A stretch of 64,000 nt of DNA from Bradyrhizobium campsiandrae (GCF_014529705.1 NZ_JAANIH010000035.1:1-64000), one strand, 5' to 3'. Shown: positions 38,115 to 46,887, counted from the first letter of the stretch. Notes: a model not told the origin generated them from the letters alone. Numbers and translations: made by a program.

Positions 38115-38903
38115 ATGCCACGCATCATTGGGGGCCTTCTTGCTTGTCTTTTGACGGTTGCTTTTGCCACCGGCGCGGTCGCCGCAGATGTCAAGGTGAT
38201 GATCTCGGCTGGGTTCTTTGCCGTGTATGAGGAGCTCGGTCCGGCCTTCGAGAAAGCGACTGGGCACAAGCTCGTCACGACGCGCGGCCCTTCGGTCGGC
38301 GATTCGCCGGAAGCCATACCGACGCGGCTGTCCCATGGCGAGCCGGCCGACGTGGTGATCATGGACGGCAGCGGCGTGGACCTGCTGGAGCAGCGCAATC
38401 TCGCGCGGCCCGGCAGCCGGGTGCCGCTCGCGGAATCCTTCATCGGTATGGCGGTCAAGGCCGGGCAGCCCAAGCCCGACATCAGCACGGTGGACGCGTT
38501 GCGCAAGACGCTGCTGGCCGCCAAGTCGATCGCCTATTCGGACAGCTCGAGCGGCACCTATCTGTCCAACGTCGGCTTCAAGAAGCTCGGCATTGCCGAC
38601 GAGATTGCCGGCAAAACGCGCAAGGTGCGCGGTCCGCCTTCTGGCGAGCCCGTCGCGGCGGTCGTCGCCCGGGGTGAAGCCGAGATTGGTTTCCAGCAGG
38701 TCGCGGAAATGATCCACGTGCCCGGCATCGATTTCGTCGGCACGGTGCCGTCCGAGATTCAGCCGCCGACGCTCTATGTCGGCGCTATTCCCACGAACTC
38801 GCAACAGCCCGAGGCAGCAATCGCCCTGCTGCACTTCCTATCGTCCGCAGACGCCGCAGCCGTAATCACGAAGAACGGCTTGAAGCCAGCACCGCCGCAC
38901 TGA
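38115..38903 (+). CDS. Periplasmic substrate-binding protein, ModA-like type 2
   Basis: 262 residues with a signal peptide (MPRIIGGLLACLLTVAFATGA). Type 2 periplasmic-binding fold: DVKVMISAGFFAVYEELGPA, GEPADVVIMDGSGVDLLEQR, SIAYSDSSSGTYLSNVGFKK, EIGFQQVAEMIHVPGIDFVG, matching the molybdate/oxalate-binding-like group of ModA. No ABC permease or ATPase is adjacent, and it follows gyrA by 3 bp, so the ligand and partners are unknown. The operon position with gyrA may be accidental. Confidence 0.85.
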   Translation: MPRIIGGLLACLLTVAFATGAVAADVKVMISAGFFAVYEELGPAFEKATGHKLVTTRGPSVGDSPEAIPTRLSHGEPADVVIMDGSGVDLLEQRNLARPGSRVPLAESFIGMAVKAGQPKPDISTVDALRKTLLAAKSIAYSDSSSGTYLSNVGFKKLGIADEIAGKTRKVRGPPSGEPVAAVVARGEAEIGFQQVAEMIHVPGIDFVGTVPSEIQPPTLYVGAIPTNSQQPEAAIALLHFLSSADAAAVITKNGLKPAPPH

Positions 38904-38908
38904 GCGGA

Positions 38909-39868
38909 TTAGGAGGCGGCCGCAAGCTCTCTCGTAAGATCGGCGAGCACCTCGCGCTTGCCGATCTGCGCCATCCAGCACCAAAGCTCCAGCGTGCAAT
39001 ATATCCGATAGAGATCGAGCGTCTGCTGCCAGTCGGGACGCTCGATCGGACCATAGCCGGCGAGCAGTCCATCGCGCTTGGGCGCGTCTTTCGCCGTGAA
39101 ATAGTACAGCGCCTTCGCGATATCCAGCAGCGGATCGCCCGATGTCGCGTTCTCGAAATCGACGATGCCTGTCAGGTGCGGTTCGCCTCGCGAAGTCACC
39201 AGCACATTGCCGGCATGGAAATCGTAGTGACACAGGCGGGGCGTGGTGGCCGCCTCGAACAGGTGCTGTCGTGCCTCGACGCTGTCGCGCAGCCTCTCGG
39301 CAAGTGCGGGATCGCCGCCCCGGGCGCAGAACTCTTTCAATTTCCTGTCGAGCTGCGCCGACATGTAGGCGCGGTTGGTCGGATACGCCGTCCACACGCC
39401 GTTGGGGCCGATATAGCCGAAGCTGTCGAGGGTGACGTGGTTGATCCCGCGCAATGCTGCGCCCATCTCGGCGTAGATCGAAAACAGCCCGGCCTCCGAC
39501 AGCGCCGCCTCGCGCCGGCCGAGCACGGTACCGTCGAGCCTGGTCATGAGCACATAGTTCAGGTCGACCACCGACCGCGTGTCGTCGGCGAGCAGGATTT
39601 TGGGAATGGTCGTGCCGAGGTCGCGCAAGAGCCCCAGCACATAGACCTCCTTCGCCATCTTCCATTGCAGCGATTCTGGATAGACCTTGAGGATGCAGGC
39701 CGGCGCGTCCACAAGCGCGATCTCGAGGACGGTGCTGATCTCTCCGCCGTGCAGCTCGGTGAGGCTGAGTACCGACGCATCAGGAGATATCTGGCGCACG
39801 ATCGCGCGCGCCTGATCGATCGATATCTCCAGCCGAGGCTTGAGCTGCAAGGGCGCTTCGCTGGACAT
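38909..39868 (-). CDS. Aminoglycoside phosphotransferase (APH)-family protein
   Basis: 319 residues from MSSEAPLQLKPRLEIS. Protein-kinase-like APH fold: ACILKVYPESLQWKMAKEVY gives the ATP lysine, LCHYDFHAGNVLVTSRGEPH the catalytic D and N, and GIVDFENATSGDPLLDIAKA the metal DFE. The family covers choline, hydroxylysine and antibiotic kinases; this one is more likely metabolic. It begins 35 bp after kup on the same strand. Confidence 0.88.
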   Translation of the reverse strand: MSSEAPLQLKPRLEISIDQARAIVRQISPDASVLSLTELHGGEISTVLEIALVDAPACILKVYPESLQWKMAKEVYVLGLLRDLGTTIPKILLADDTRSVVDLNYVLMTRLDGTVLGRREAALSEAGLFSIYAEMGAALRGINHVTLDSFGYIGPNGVWTAYPTNRAYMSAQLDRKLKEFCARGGDPALAERLRDSVEARQHLFEAATTPRLCHYDFHAGNVLVTSRGEPHLTGIVDFENATSGDPLLDIAKALYYFTAKDAPKRDGLLAGYGPIERPDWQQTLDLYRIYCTLELWCWMAQIGKREVLADLTRELAAAS

Positions 39869-39903
39869 CGGCGTTCGCTTCCAGATCGCGCGGCGCAGCC
39901 GCG

Positions 39904-41907
39904 CTAGATTTCCAGCTCCGTGCCGAACTCCACCACCTGCTTGGTCGGCACGCCGAAGAATGCCGCCGAGCGCTCGGCGTTGCGCTGCAGGAAGGCGAAC
40001 AGGCCTTCGCGCCAGACCCACATGCCGGGCACGTCCTCGCGCGGGATGATGGTCTCGCGGCCGACATAGTAGGTGATGTCGGAGAGATCGATGCCGGGCA
40101 GCTTGCCCTGGCGGCAGGCCAGCGCCAGCCCCTCATAGATCGTCGGGTTCTGCATGAAGCCGTAATGCAGGATCACGCGGGTGATCCCGGGGATGATCTC
40201 GATCACTTCGGCGCGGTCCGCCTCAGTGATGTGGGGCAGCTCCTCGATCAGCACGGTGACGAGGATGATACGCTCGTGCAGCACGTGGTTGTGCTTGACG
40301 AATTGCGTCAGCGCCAGCGGCACGCCTTTCGGGGCGGACGCGAGGAACACGGCGGTGCCGGGCAGGCGCGCGCTGCATTTGTTGACCGCGGTCTCGATCA
40401 GGTCCTCCTCTGGCTGGCGCAGCCTTGCGCGCGCAGCTTCCACGAGCTTGACGCCGGCGCGCCAGGTCAGCATCAGGAAGGCGACGAAGGCGGCGAGCAG
40501 CAGCGGAAACCAGCCGCCCTCGAACAGCTTGATCGAGTTGGCCGCGAAGAAGATCATGTCGATCACGAAGAAGAAGCCGTTCACGGCCACCACGAGCCAG
40601 GGCGAAAAACCCCACTGGATCGCGACCAGGGCTGCGAGCAGCGTGGTGATCGCCATCAAGAGCGACACCGCGATGCCATAGGCACCGGCGAGCGCGTCCG
40701 AGGTGCCGAAGCTCAGCACCGCGCCGAGGGTTGCCGCGGCGAGCAGCCAGTTCACCAGCGGCACGTAGATCTGACCGATCGCATCGCTGGTGGTGTGGCG
40801 GATCTGCATGCGCGGCAGGAAGCCGAGCTGGATCGATTGCTGGGTGAGCGAGAACACGCCGGAGATGATCGCCTGCGAGGCAATCACGGTCGCCACCGCC
40901 GAGAACGCGACCAGCGCATAGTGCAGGGCATCGGGGCAGAGCTGGAAGAACGGGTTCTCGATCATCGTGGGGTCGGTGATCAAGAGCGCCGCTTGGCCGA
41001 AATAATTCAGCACCAGCGCGGGCAGGCAGATCGCGAACCAGGCGAGCCGGATCGGCAGCCGGCCGAAATGGCCCATATCGGCATACATGGCCTCGCCGCC
41101 GGTCACGGCGAGGAAGGCGGCGCCGAGGATCGCAAAGGAGACGTGGAAATCCTGGTGGATCAGGAACTCGAAGGCATAGAGCGGGCTGAGCGCGGCCAGC
41201 ACCGCCGGCGCCTTGATGATGCCGTGGATGCCGAGCGCGGCCAGCACGACGAACCAGCCCAGCATCACCGGGCCGAAGATGCGACCGATGAAGCCGGTGC
41301 CCTGCTTCTGCATGATGAACAGGCCGACCAGGATGGCGATGGTGAGGGGCACGACCACCGGGGAAAGCGAGGGGGCGTCGACCTTGAGGCCTTCAATGGC
41401 GGAGAGCACAGAAATCGCCGGCGTGATCGCGCCATCGCCGTAGAGCAGCGCCGCGCCGACGAGGCCGACGACGAGCAGGTGCGCCCGCCAGGTCCCGGGC
41501 TGGGCGTGCCGGGCATGCAGCAGGGCCAGCAGCGCAACGATGCCGCCTTCGCCGCGATTGTCCGCGCGCAGAATCAGCATCGCGTATTTCAGCGAGATGA
41601 TCAGCAGCAGCGCCCAGAGGATCAGCGAGGCAACCCCCAGGACAGCCTCGGGAGTCACGGTGCCGCCATGGGCGGCCGCCTTGGCGGCCTCCTTCAGGGC
41701 GTAGAGCGGGCTGGTGCCGATATCGCCATAGACCACGCCAAGGGCGCCCATGGTCATGGCAAGCGGCAGCGGATCAGGGTGACGATGGCCGGAAGCGACT
41801 GCGGGCGTACTGGACAAAGGCAACCCCTCAATGGGATCGCGCCCTTCGGGCCATTCCGAGGGGCGCGAGCAACAAACAGTCTGCGACGAGACGTCGCAAA
41901 TATCCAT
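39904..41907 (-). CDS. kup: KUP-family potassium transporter
   Basis: 667 residues as listed; the conserved part begins MTMGALGVVYGDIGTSPLYA near residue 51, and a TTG about 90 bp downstream of the listed ATG, preceded by GAGGGG, is an alternative start. Twelve membrane segments, with GYGDGAIT-like LYGDGAITPAISVLSAIEGL and VTGGEAMYADMGHFGRLPI. Low-affinity K+/H+ symporter. Bradyrhizobia usually carry several Kup paralogues. Confidence 0.93.
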   Translation of the reverse strand: MDICDVSSQTVCCSRPSEWPEGRDPIEGLPLSSTPAVASGHRHPDPLPLAMTMGALGVVYGDIGTSPLYALKEAAKAAAHGGTVTPEAVLGVASLILWALLLIISLKYAMLILRADNRGEGGIVALLALLHARHAQPGTWRAHLLVVGLVGAALLYGDGAITPAISVLSAIEGLKVDAPSLSPVVVPLTIAILVGLFIMQKQGTGFIGRIFGPVMLGWFVVLAALGIHGIIKAPAVLAALSPLYAFEFLIHQDFHVSFAILGAAFLAVTGGEAMYADMGHFGRLPIRLAWFAICLPALVLNYFGQAALLITDPTMIENPFFQLCPDALHYALVAFSAVATVIASQAIISGVFSLTQQSIQLGFLPRMQIRHTTSDAIGQIYVPLVNWLLAAATLGAVLSFGTSDALAGAYGIAVSLLMAITTLLAALVAIQWGFSPWLVVAVNGFFFVIDMIFFAANSIKLFEGGWFPLLLAAFVAFLMLTWRAGVKLVEAARARLRQPEEDLIETAVNKCSARLPGTAVFLASAPKGVPLALTQFVKHNHVLHERIILVTVLIEELPHITEADRAEVIEIIPGITRVILHYGFMQNPTIYEGLALACRQGKLPGIDLSDITYYVGRETIIPREDVPGMWVWREGLFAFLQRNAERSAAFFGVPTKQVVEFGTELEI

Positions 41908-41949
41908 GGGGTTGTGACGGACGTTTATGACGCCAGCCTGACAGACAGC

Positions 41950-42207
41950 CTACGGCGTGCGGTCGGCCGTGACGAGGCGAGCGACGCGGACGTCAGTCCT
42001 GGTGCCGGCGCGGCGCAGGCAGGACGCCTCGAAGTTCGGCCAGGCCTGCTGCGAGCAGTCCCTGCCGATGGCCTTGATGTCGAGCCGGTCGCCCTTCGCA
42101 AGCGGCTGCGGCACGCTTGCTTCAACGGTCGGAGCAAAACCGGGCAGGAGGGTGAGGGTCGCAGCAACACATGCGGCGACAGCGATCGCTGAAAGCGCTT
42201 TGATCAT
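41950..42207 (-). CDS. Small exported hypothetical protein
   Basis: 85 residues, MIKALSAIAVAACVAATLTL signal, mature part ASVPQPLAKGDRLDIKAIGR, DCSQQAWPNFEASCLRRAGT with two cysteines, VRVARLVTADRTP. Such 80-90 residue two-Cys exported proteins (C-x-x-x-x-W-P-x-x-x-x-x-C-L-R) recur in Bradyrhizobium; function unknown. The gene is just upstream of kup on the same strand. Confidence 0.75.
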   Translation of the reverse strand: MIKALSAIAVAACVAATLTLLPGFAPTVEASVPQPLAKGDRLDIKAIGRDCSQQAWPNFEASCLRRAGTRTDVRVARLVTADRTP

Positions 42208-42464
42208 TGACGGTCCCCTGTGATGCGGCCGCTGTGCCCAGCTCGCGGCCCGTCATTCGTTGGCCAGATTAGTAACCATGGCCAGTTTCCGGACGTCTTC
42301 GCCGACGCCCGAAATGGTTTCGTTCGCACGCCGTTTTGTTTCGTCGGCCCCCGAGGACGAAACAATCCGGGGCTTCCGCGAGGGATCGGCGCGAAAACCG
42401 ACTGGAACCGGACAAGGAACCCGGCCGGCTTGCCGGGCAGAGCCGGGCGCGGTAGGACGGGGCC

Positions 42465-42959
42465 ATGCCGCGCATTGCCTTCTACCCAGGTTCCTTCGAC
42501 CCCATCACCAACGGCCATCTGGACGTGGTCCGGCATGCCGTTCCCCTGTGCGACAGGCTTGTTGTCGCGATCGGGGTCCATCCCGGCAAGAAGCCGCTGT
42601 TCACGACGGAGGAGCGGCTGAAAATGCTGCACGACGTCTGCGGGCCGATTGCAGCCCAGGCCGGCTGCGCGCTGGAGGCGACCACCTTTGACGATCTCTC
42701 CGTGACCGCCGCTCGCAAGCACGGCGCGACCATCATGATCAGAGGTTTGCGCGACGGCACCGATCTCGACTACGAAATGCAGCTGGCCGGCATGAACGAG
42801 GCCATGGCGCCGGAGGTGCACACGGTCTTCCTGCCGGCCTCTCCCATGGTCCGCCCGATCACCGCCACACTGGTACGCCAGATCGCTGGCATGGGCGGCG
42901 ATGTCTCGACCTTCGTGCCGCCGCTCGTTGCATCCCTGCTCAAGGCCAAATTCGCCTGA
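42465..42959 (+). CDS. coaD: Phosphopantetheine adenylyltransferase
   Basis: 164 residues of a nucleotidyltransferase fold: IAFYPGSFDPITNGHLDVVR holds the T/H-x-x-H ATP site, IMIRGLRDGTDLDYEMQLAG the phosphopantetheine site and VRPITATLVRQIAGMGGDVS the ISSTxVR-like motif. Penultimate step of coenzyme A synthesis. First gene of a coaD - PPIase - small protein - PPIase - queA run on the + strand. Confidence 0.96.
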   Translation: MPRIAFYPGSFDPITNGHLDVVRHAVPLCDRLVVAIGVHPGKKPLFTTEERLKMLHDVCGPIAAQAGCALEATTFDDLSVTAARKHGATIMIRGLRDGTDLDYEMQLAGMNEAMAPEVHTVFLPASPMVRPITATLVRQIAGMGGDVSTFVPPLVASLLKAKFA

Positions 42960-42999
42960 AAACGGTGCGCTTCTTCATCTCACCTGATCCGGAGTTTTC

Positions 43000-43575
43000 A
43001 TGAACCGTCGTTTCGCAATTGTTGCCACGATGCTGGTCGCGCTCATCGGCGTCGTCCCGGCGGTGGCACAGCAGCTGCCCGCAAATCTCGACAAGGCCAA
43101 CGCGCTGGTCATCGACACCACCAAGGGCCGCATCGTCATCAAGCTTAGGACCGACCTTGCCCCGCAGCACGCCGAGCGGCTCAAGCAGCTCGCGCGCGAG
43201 GGCTTCTACAACAACGTGCCGTTCCACCGCGTCATGGACGGCTTCATGGCCCAGACCGGCGACGGCCAGAACGGCAACGGCACCGGCGGTTCGAAATATC
43301 CGAACCTGAAGCAGGAATTCTCCAAGGTTCACTTCGCCCGCGGCATCGTCGGCATGGCCCGGCGCGGCGACAGCGTCGATACCGCTAACTCGCAGTTCTT
43401 CATTATGTTCGCCGATGGCGGCGGCCTCGATGGCCAGTACACCGTGGTCGGCGAGGTCGTGCAGGGCATGGACGTGGTCGACAAGCTGAAGAAGGCGCCG
43501 GCCGGCTCGCCGAGCGGCACCGTCGCCGATCCCGACAAGATGGTGAAGGTGCAGGTCGCCTCCGACATCAAGTAG
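43000..43575 (+). CDS. Peptidyl-prolyl isomerase, cyclophilin type, exported
   Basis: 191 residues with a signal peptide (MNRRFAIVATMLVALIGVVP) and the cyclophilin core: FYNNVPFHRVMDGFMAQTGD, NGTGGSKYPNLKQEFS, MARRGDSVDTANSQFFIMFA, GQYTVVGEVVQGMDVVDKLK. Catalytic Arg is in FHRV and Phe/Gln in SQFFI and FMAQTG. Periplasmic prolyl isomerase, partner to the cytoplasmic copy at 44006. Confidence 0.94.
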   Translation: MNRRFAIVATMLVALIGVVPAVAQQLPANLDKANALVIDTTKGRIVIKLRTDLAPQHAERLKQLAREGFYNNVPFHRVMDGFMAQTGDGQNGNGTGGSKYPNLKQEFSKVHFARGIVGMARRGDSVDTANSQFFIMFADGGGLDGQYTVVGEVVQGMDVVDKLKKAPAGSPSGTVADPDKMVKVQVASDIK

Positions 43576-43580
43576 CAGGG

Positions 43581-44009
43581 ATGATGGCGCGCCGCGGCGA
43601 CAGGCTTCTGCTCGCTGCCGCAGCGCTGCTGCTCGGCATTTGCGGTGCGGCCGCAGAGGACGCACAGGTCAATACCATTCAGGACGTCTTCCAGCACCTA
43701 AGGACCTGCTGGAAGCCGCCGGCGCCGAGCCAAGCGCGCCCACTCGACATCACCGTCGTGGTGAGCTTTAACCGGTCTGGAGACATTCTGGGCCATCCGA
43801 GGATTACCTATGAATCCGCGGAGGCCTCCGACAATGACCGGCTGCAATACCGGATCGCGGTGATGGAGGCGTTGCAACGCTGCACGCCGATGCCATTTAC
43901 CGATGCAATGGCGGGCGCTGCCGCAGGACGTCCATTCGCGATCCAGTTCCGCAACCGCAAGACGTCACCTGACAAGACTTCACCCTCAACACAAGAGAGA
44001 CGAGCATGA
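43581..44009 (+). CDS. Exported TonB-C-terminal-like hypothetical protein
   Basis: 142 residues, MMARRGDRLLLAAAALLLGI signal, then VNTIQDVFQHLRTCWKPPAP, DITVVVSFNRSGDILGHPRI and AVMEALQRCTPMPFTDAMAG, the strand-helix-strand of a TonB C-terminal domain, with two Cys (TCW and RCTP). Sits between two cyclophilin genes; its last bases overlap the next ATG (ATGA), so translation is coupled. No membrane anchor beyond the signal. Role unknown. Confidence 0.72.
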   Translation: MMARRGDRLLLAAAALLLGICGAAAEDAQVNTIQDVFQHLRTCWKPPAPSQARPLDITVVVSFNRSGDILGHPRITYESAEASDNDRLQYRIAVMEALQRCTPMPFTDAMAGAAAGRPFAIQFRNRKTSPDKTSPSTQERRA

Positions 44010-44470
44010 GCGTCACCGAAAACACATTGATCCTCGAGACCACGCAGGGCCCCGTCACCATCGAGATGCGCCCCGACCTCGCGCCCGGCCATGTCGCCCG
44101 CATCAAGGAACTGGTCCGCGAAGGCTTCTACGACGGCATCGTGTTTCATCGCGTCATCGAGGGCTTCATGGCGCAGACCGGCTGCCCGCACGGCACCGGC
44201 ACCGGCGGCTCCGGCAAGAAGCTGAAGGCCGAGTTCAACAAGGAGCCGCATGTGCGCGGCACCACCTCGATGGCCCGTGCCGCCAATCCCGATTCCGGCG
44301 ACAGCCAGTTCTTCATCTGCTTCGACGACGCCCGTTTCCTCGACAACCAGTACACGGTGTGGGGCAAGGTCACCGAGGGCATGGAGAACGTCGACAAGAT
44401 CAAGCGCGGCGAGCCGGTGCAGAACCCGGACAAGATCGTCAAGGCGCGGATGGCGGCGGACGCGGAGTAA
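44006..44470 (+). CDS. Peptidyl-prolyl isomerase, cyclophilin type, cytoplasmic
   Basis: 154 residues and no signal peptide. FYDGIVFHRVIEGFMAQTGC, HGTGTGGSGKKLKAEFNKEP, MARAANPDSGDSQFFICFDD and NQYTVWGKVTEGMENVDKIK are the PpiB-type cyclophilin motifs. With the exported copy at 43000 the operon supplies both compartments. Overlaps the preceding gene by four bases. Confidence 0.94.
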   Translation: MSVTENTLILETTQGPVTIEMRPDLAPGHVARIKELVREGFYDGIVFHRVIEGFMAQTGCPHGTGTGGSGKKLKAEFNKEPHVRGTTSMARAANPDSGDSQFFICFDDARFLDNQYTVWGKVTEGMENVDKIKRGEPVQNPDKIVKARMAADAE

Positions 44471-44480
44471 GTCCGTCATT

Positions 44481-44506
44481 CCAGAGGCGCGTTCGCGCGC
44501 CTCTGG
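44481..44506 (+). promoter_or_regulatory. TTCG-capped hairpin overlapping the queA ribosome binding site
   Basis: CCAGAGGCGCG, loop TTCG, CGCGCCTCTGG: a perfect 11-bp stem with a very stable tetraloop, 11 bp after the previous stop. Its last two Gs (44505-44506) are the first bases of GGAGG, the only good ribosome binding site of queA at 44505-44509. No T-run, so a translational or RNA-processing role is as likely as termination. Confidence 0.75.
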
Positions 44507-44519
44507 AGGCAAGTCACCA

Positions 44520-45626
44520 ATGCGCACCGACCTCTTCGATTTCGATCTGCCGCCTGAGCGCATCGCGCTGCGCCCGGCGAGCCCGCGCGACTCCGCCAAG
44601 ATGCTGGTTGTCGAGAGCGGTGCGCTGCGCGACCAGACCATCGCCGATCTGCCGCACTGGTTGAGGCCGGGCGACCAGCTCGTCGTCAACGATACCAAGG
44701 TAATCGCGGCTCAGCTCAAAGGCCGCCGGATCGGCCGCGAGACCGAGCCGAAGATCGAGGCGACGCTGATCAAGCGCCTCGATGGTTCGCGCTGGCAGGC
44801 GCTGGTGAAGCCGGCAAAGAAGCTTGTCGCCGGTGACCGCATCCGCTTTGGCAATGAAGGCAAGGTCTGCCTGCTCGGCCATCTCGATGCCGAGGTCGAG
44901 GCAAAGGGCGCAGAAGGCGAGGTGACGCTGTCATTCTCGTTCCACGGGCCCGCGCTCGATCAGGCAATATCAGATCTCGGCAGCCCGCCGCTGCCCCCCT
45001 ACATCGCCTCCAAGCGCACGCCGGACGATCGGGATCTCGCCGACTACCAGACCATGTTCGCGGCGAACGAAGGCGCGGTCGCAGCACCGACCGCGGGGCT
45101 GCATTTCACGCCGGCGCTGGAGCAGGCGCTGCGCGACCGCGGCGTTGGGGTCGTCAGCATCACATTGCATGTCGGGGCAGGGACCTTCCTGCCGGTGAAG
45201 GTCGAGGACACCGACGCTCATAAGATGCACGCCGAGTGGGGCACGATCTCGGCCGAGACGGCGAAACGGCTGAACGCCGCGCGCAAGAACGGCGGCCGCA
45301 TCGTCGCCGTCGGCACCACGTCATTGCGGCTGCTGGAAAGCGCCGCCAGCGAAGACGGCACGATCCAGCCCTTCGCGGCAGAGACCTCGATCTTCATCAC
45401 GCCGGGCTATCGCTTCCGCGCGGTCGATGTCCTGATGACGAATTTTCATCTGCCGAAGTCGACGTTGTTCATGCTGGTGTCGGCCTTTGCCGGGCTCGAC
45501 ACGATGAAGCAGGCCTATGCGCACGCGATCGCGCAAGGATATCGGTTTTATTCTTATGGGGATGCGTGCCTCTTGTTTCGAGCAGAGCTTCAAACGGCAA
45601 GCGCGACGCTATCACCGTCACCCTGA
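44520..45626 (+). CDS. queA: S-adenosylmethionine:tRNA ribosyltransferase-isomerase
   Basis: 368 residues from MRTDLFDFDLPPERIALRPA. QueA motifs: RDSAKMLVVESGAL, DQLVVNDTKVIAAQL, NEGAVAAPTAGLHFTPALEQ, THLHVGAGTFLPV-like SITLHVGAGTFLPVKVED and TNFHLPKSTLFMLVSAFAG. It makes epoxyqueuosine in tRNA from the preQ1 base that Tgt inserts. The final residues SPSP and the stop codon lie inside a structured repeat (45615-45748), so the C-terminus extends past the usual end after YGDACLLFR. Confidence 0.95.
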   Translation: MRTDLFDFDLPPERIALRPASPRDSAKMLVVESGALRDQTIADLPHWLRPGDQLVVNDTKVIAAQLKGRRIGRETEPKIEATLIKRLDGSRWQALVKPAKKLVAGDRIRFGNEGKVCLLGHLDAEVEAKGAEGEVTLSFSFHGPALDQAISDLGSPPLPPYIASKRTPDDRDLADYQTMFAANEGAVAAPTAGLHFTPALEQALRDRGVGVVSITLHVGAGTFLPVKVEDTDAHKMHAEWGTISAETAKRLNAARKNGGRIVAVGTTSLRLLESAASEDGTIQPFAAETSIFITPGYRFRAVDVLMTNFHLPKSTLFMLVSAFAGLDTMKQAYAHAIAQGYRFYSYGDACLLFRAELQTASATLSPSP

Positions 45627-45748
45627 GGTGCTCGCCTATTCGGCGAGCCTCGAAGGGCAACGGCCCCGCTGTTGGTTCTCGGCCGTGCATCCTTCGAGGC
45701 TCCCCCAGCGCTGCGTTGCAGCGCTGGGCTCGCACCTCAGGATGACGG
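45615..45748. repeat. Structured intergenic repeat ending queA
   Basis: Outer inverted repeats at 45615-45634 and 45729-45748 match at about 17 of 20 positions. Inside are three perfect stems: GCTCGCC/GGCGAGC (45630-45648), GAGCCTCGAAGG/CCTTCGAGGCTC (45645-45656 with 45691-45702) and CCCAGCGCTGC/GCAGCGCTGGG (45704-45728, loop GTT). This fits a Bradyrhizobium-type palindromic repeat. It lies between convergent queA and asd. Confidence 0.78.
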
Positions 45749-45758
45749 TTGAGATGCG

Positions 45759-46784
45759 TTACGCCATCACCCGTTGCGGCAACAGCTCCGCGATCTGCAC
45801 CGCGTTCAGCGCGGCGCCCTTGAGCAATTGATCGGCGGCCACGAACATCGAGATCGAATGACCAGAGGGATCGCTGAGGTCCTTGCGGATGCGGCCGACC
45901 AGGACGTCGTCCTGGCCTGAGGCATCGATCGGCATCGGGAAGTAGTTCTTCGCGCGGTCGTCGACGACCTTCACGCCCGGCGCCTGTGCCATGAGGCTGC
46001 GGACCTGGTCCTCATTGATCGGCTTCTCGCATTCGAAGGTGATGGCCTCGCAATGCGCACGCAGCACCGGCACGCGGACGCAGGTGACGCCGATCGCGAT
46101 CTTCTCGTCCTCGAAGATCTTGCGGGTTTCCTTGATGACCTTGGTCTCTTCGTCGTTGTAACCCGTGTCAGGGTCGATGGCCGTGTTGTGGTTGAAGAGA
46201 TTGAACGCGTAGGGGTGCGGCATCACCTTGGGCGTATAGACCTGCCCGTTGAGGTTGGCGCGGGTGGATTCGACGAGCTCGTCCATCGCGGCTGCGCCGG
46301 CGCCGGACGCTGCCTGATAGGTCGAGACGATGACGCGCTTGATGCGGTTCTTCTGGTGGATTGGCCACAGCGGCACCAGCGCGGTGATCGCGGCGCAGTT
46401 CGGATTGGCGATGATGCCCTTGTGATTCCTGATGCGGCCAGCGTTGACCTCGGGGATGACAAGCGGGACGTTCGGATCCATGCGGAAGGCGGAAGAATTG
46501 TCGACGACGACGGCGCCGGCCTTGACCGCCATGGGTGCGAACTTCCTGGAGATGCCGCTGCCAGCGGAGAACAGCGCGATGTCGACGCCGTCGAACGAGC
46601 GCTCGGTCAGCTCCTCGATGAGGATATTCTTGCCGCGGAACGATACCGTCTTGCCGGCCGAGCGGGCGCTGGCCAGCGCCTTGAGCTTGCCAACGCGAAA
46701 GCCGCGCTTGTCCATGGTGGCGATGAATTCGGCGCCCACCGCACCGGTGACGCCGACAATCGCGACGACGGGATCGTTACTCAC
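45759..46784 (-). CDS. asd: Aspartate-semialdehyde dehydrogenase
   Basis: 341 residues starting at a GTG (GTG AGT AAC GAT). An ATG 12 bp upstream is part of ATGGAGGAC, whose GGAGGA is the ribosome binding site for the GTG, so the GTG is preferred. NADP loop AIVGVTGAVGAEFIATM, catalytic cysteine in IIANPNCAAITALVPL, and PVLRAHCEAITFE. It makes aspartate semialdehyde, the branch point to threonine, methionine, lysine and diaminopimelate. A threonine-rich leader and terminator precede it. Confidence 0.96.
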   Translation of the reverse strand: MSNDPVVAIVGVTGAVGAEFIATMDKRGFRVGKLKALASARSAGKTVSFRGKNILIEELTERSFDGVDIALFSAGSGISRKFAPMAVKAGAVVVDNSSAFRMDPNVPLVIPEVNAGRIRNHKGIIANPNCAAITALVPLWPIHQKNRIKRVIVSTYQAASGAGAAAMDELVESTRANLNGQVYTPKVMPHPYAFNLFNHNTAIDPDTGYNDEETKVIKETRKIFEDEKIAIGVTCVRVPVLRAHCEAITFECEKPINEDQVRSLMAQAPGVKVVDDRAKNYFPMPIDASGQDDVLVGRIRKDLSDPSGHSISMFVAADQLLKGAALNAVQIAELLPQRVMA

Positions 46785-46827
46785 TTTGTCCTCCATTGCA
46801 TTTTACGAGAGCTGGGATTCAGGCAAC

Positions 46828-46858
46828 AAAAAAGCCCCGACCATCGAGGGCGGGGCTG
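46828..46858 (-). terminator. Attenuator terminator in the asd leader
   Basis: On the minus strand AGCCCCG (46851-46857) pairs with CGGGGCT (46833-46839), with two more inner pairs, followed by a run of six T (46833-46828). It lies between the leader peptide stop and asd, 44 bp before the start codon, so it must be bypassed for asd expression. An alternative pairing is available: CGGGGCCTG of the leader (46907-46915) with CAGCCCCG (46851-46858), which would break this terminator. Confidence 0.85.
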
Positions 46859-46887
46859 CGGTAGAGCTGATGCGTTCTCGTCGACGA

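Noticed and set aside
35883..38834. 983-codon open frame antisense to gyrA
   Set aside because: It is a high-GC shadow of gyrA: Arg/Asp/His-rich with no domain, while the + strand encodes a complete gyrase A.
40165..42192. 675-codon open frame antisense to kup
   Set aside because: Composition typical of antisense shadow frames; kup is unmistakable on the other strand.
44481..44506. PreQ1 riboswitch before queA
   Set aside because: The element is a single perfect hairpin; it lacks the A-rich tail and pseudoknot of preQ1 aptamers.
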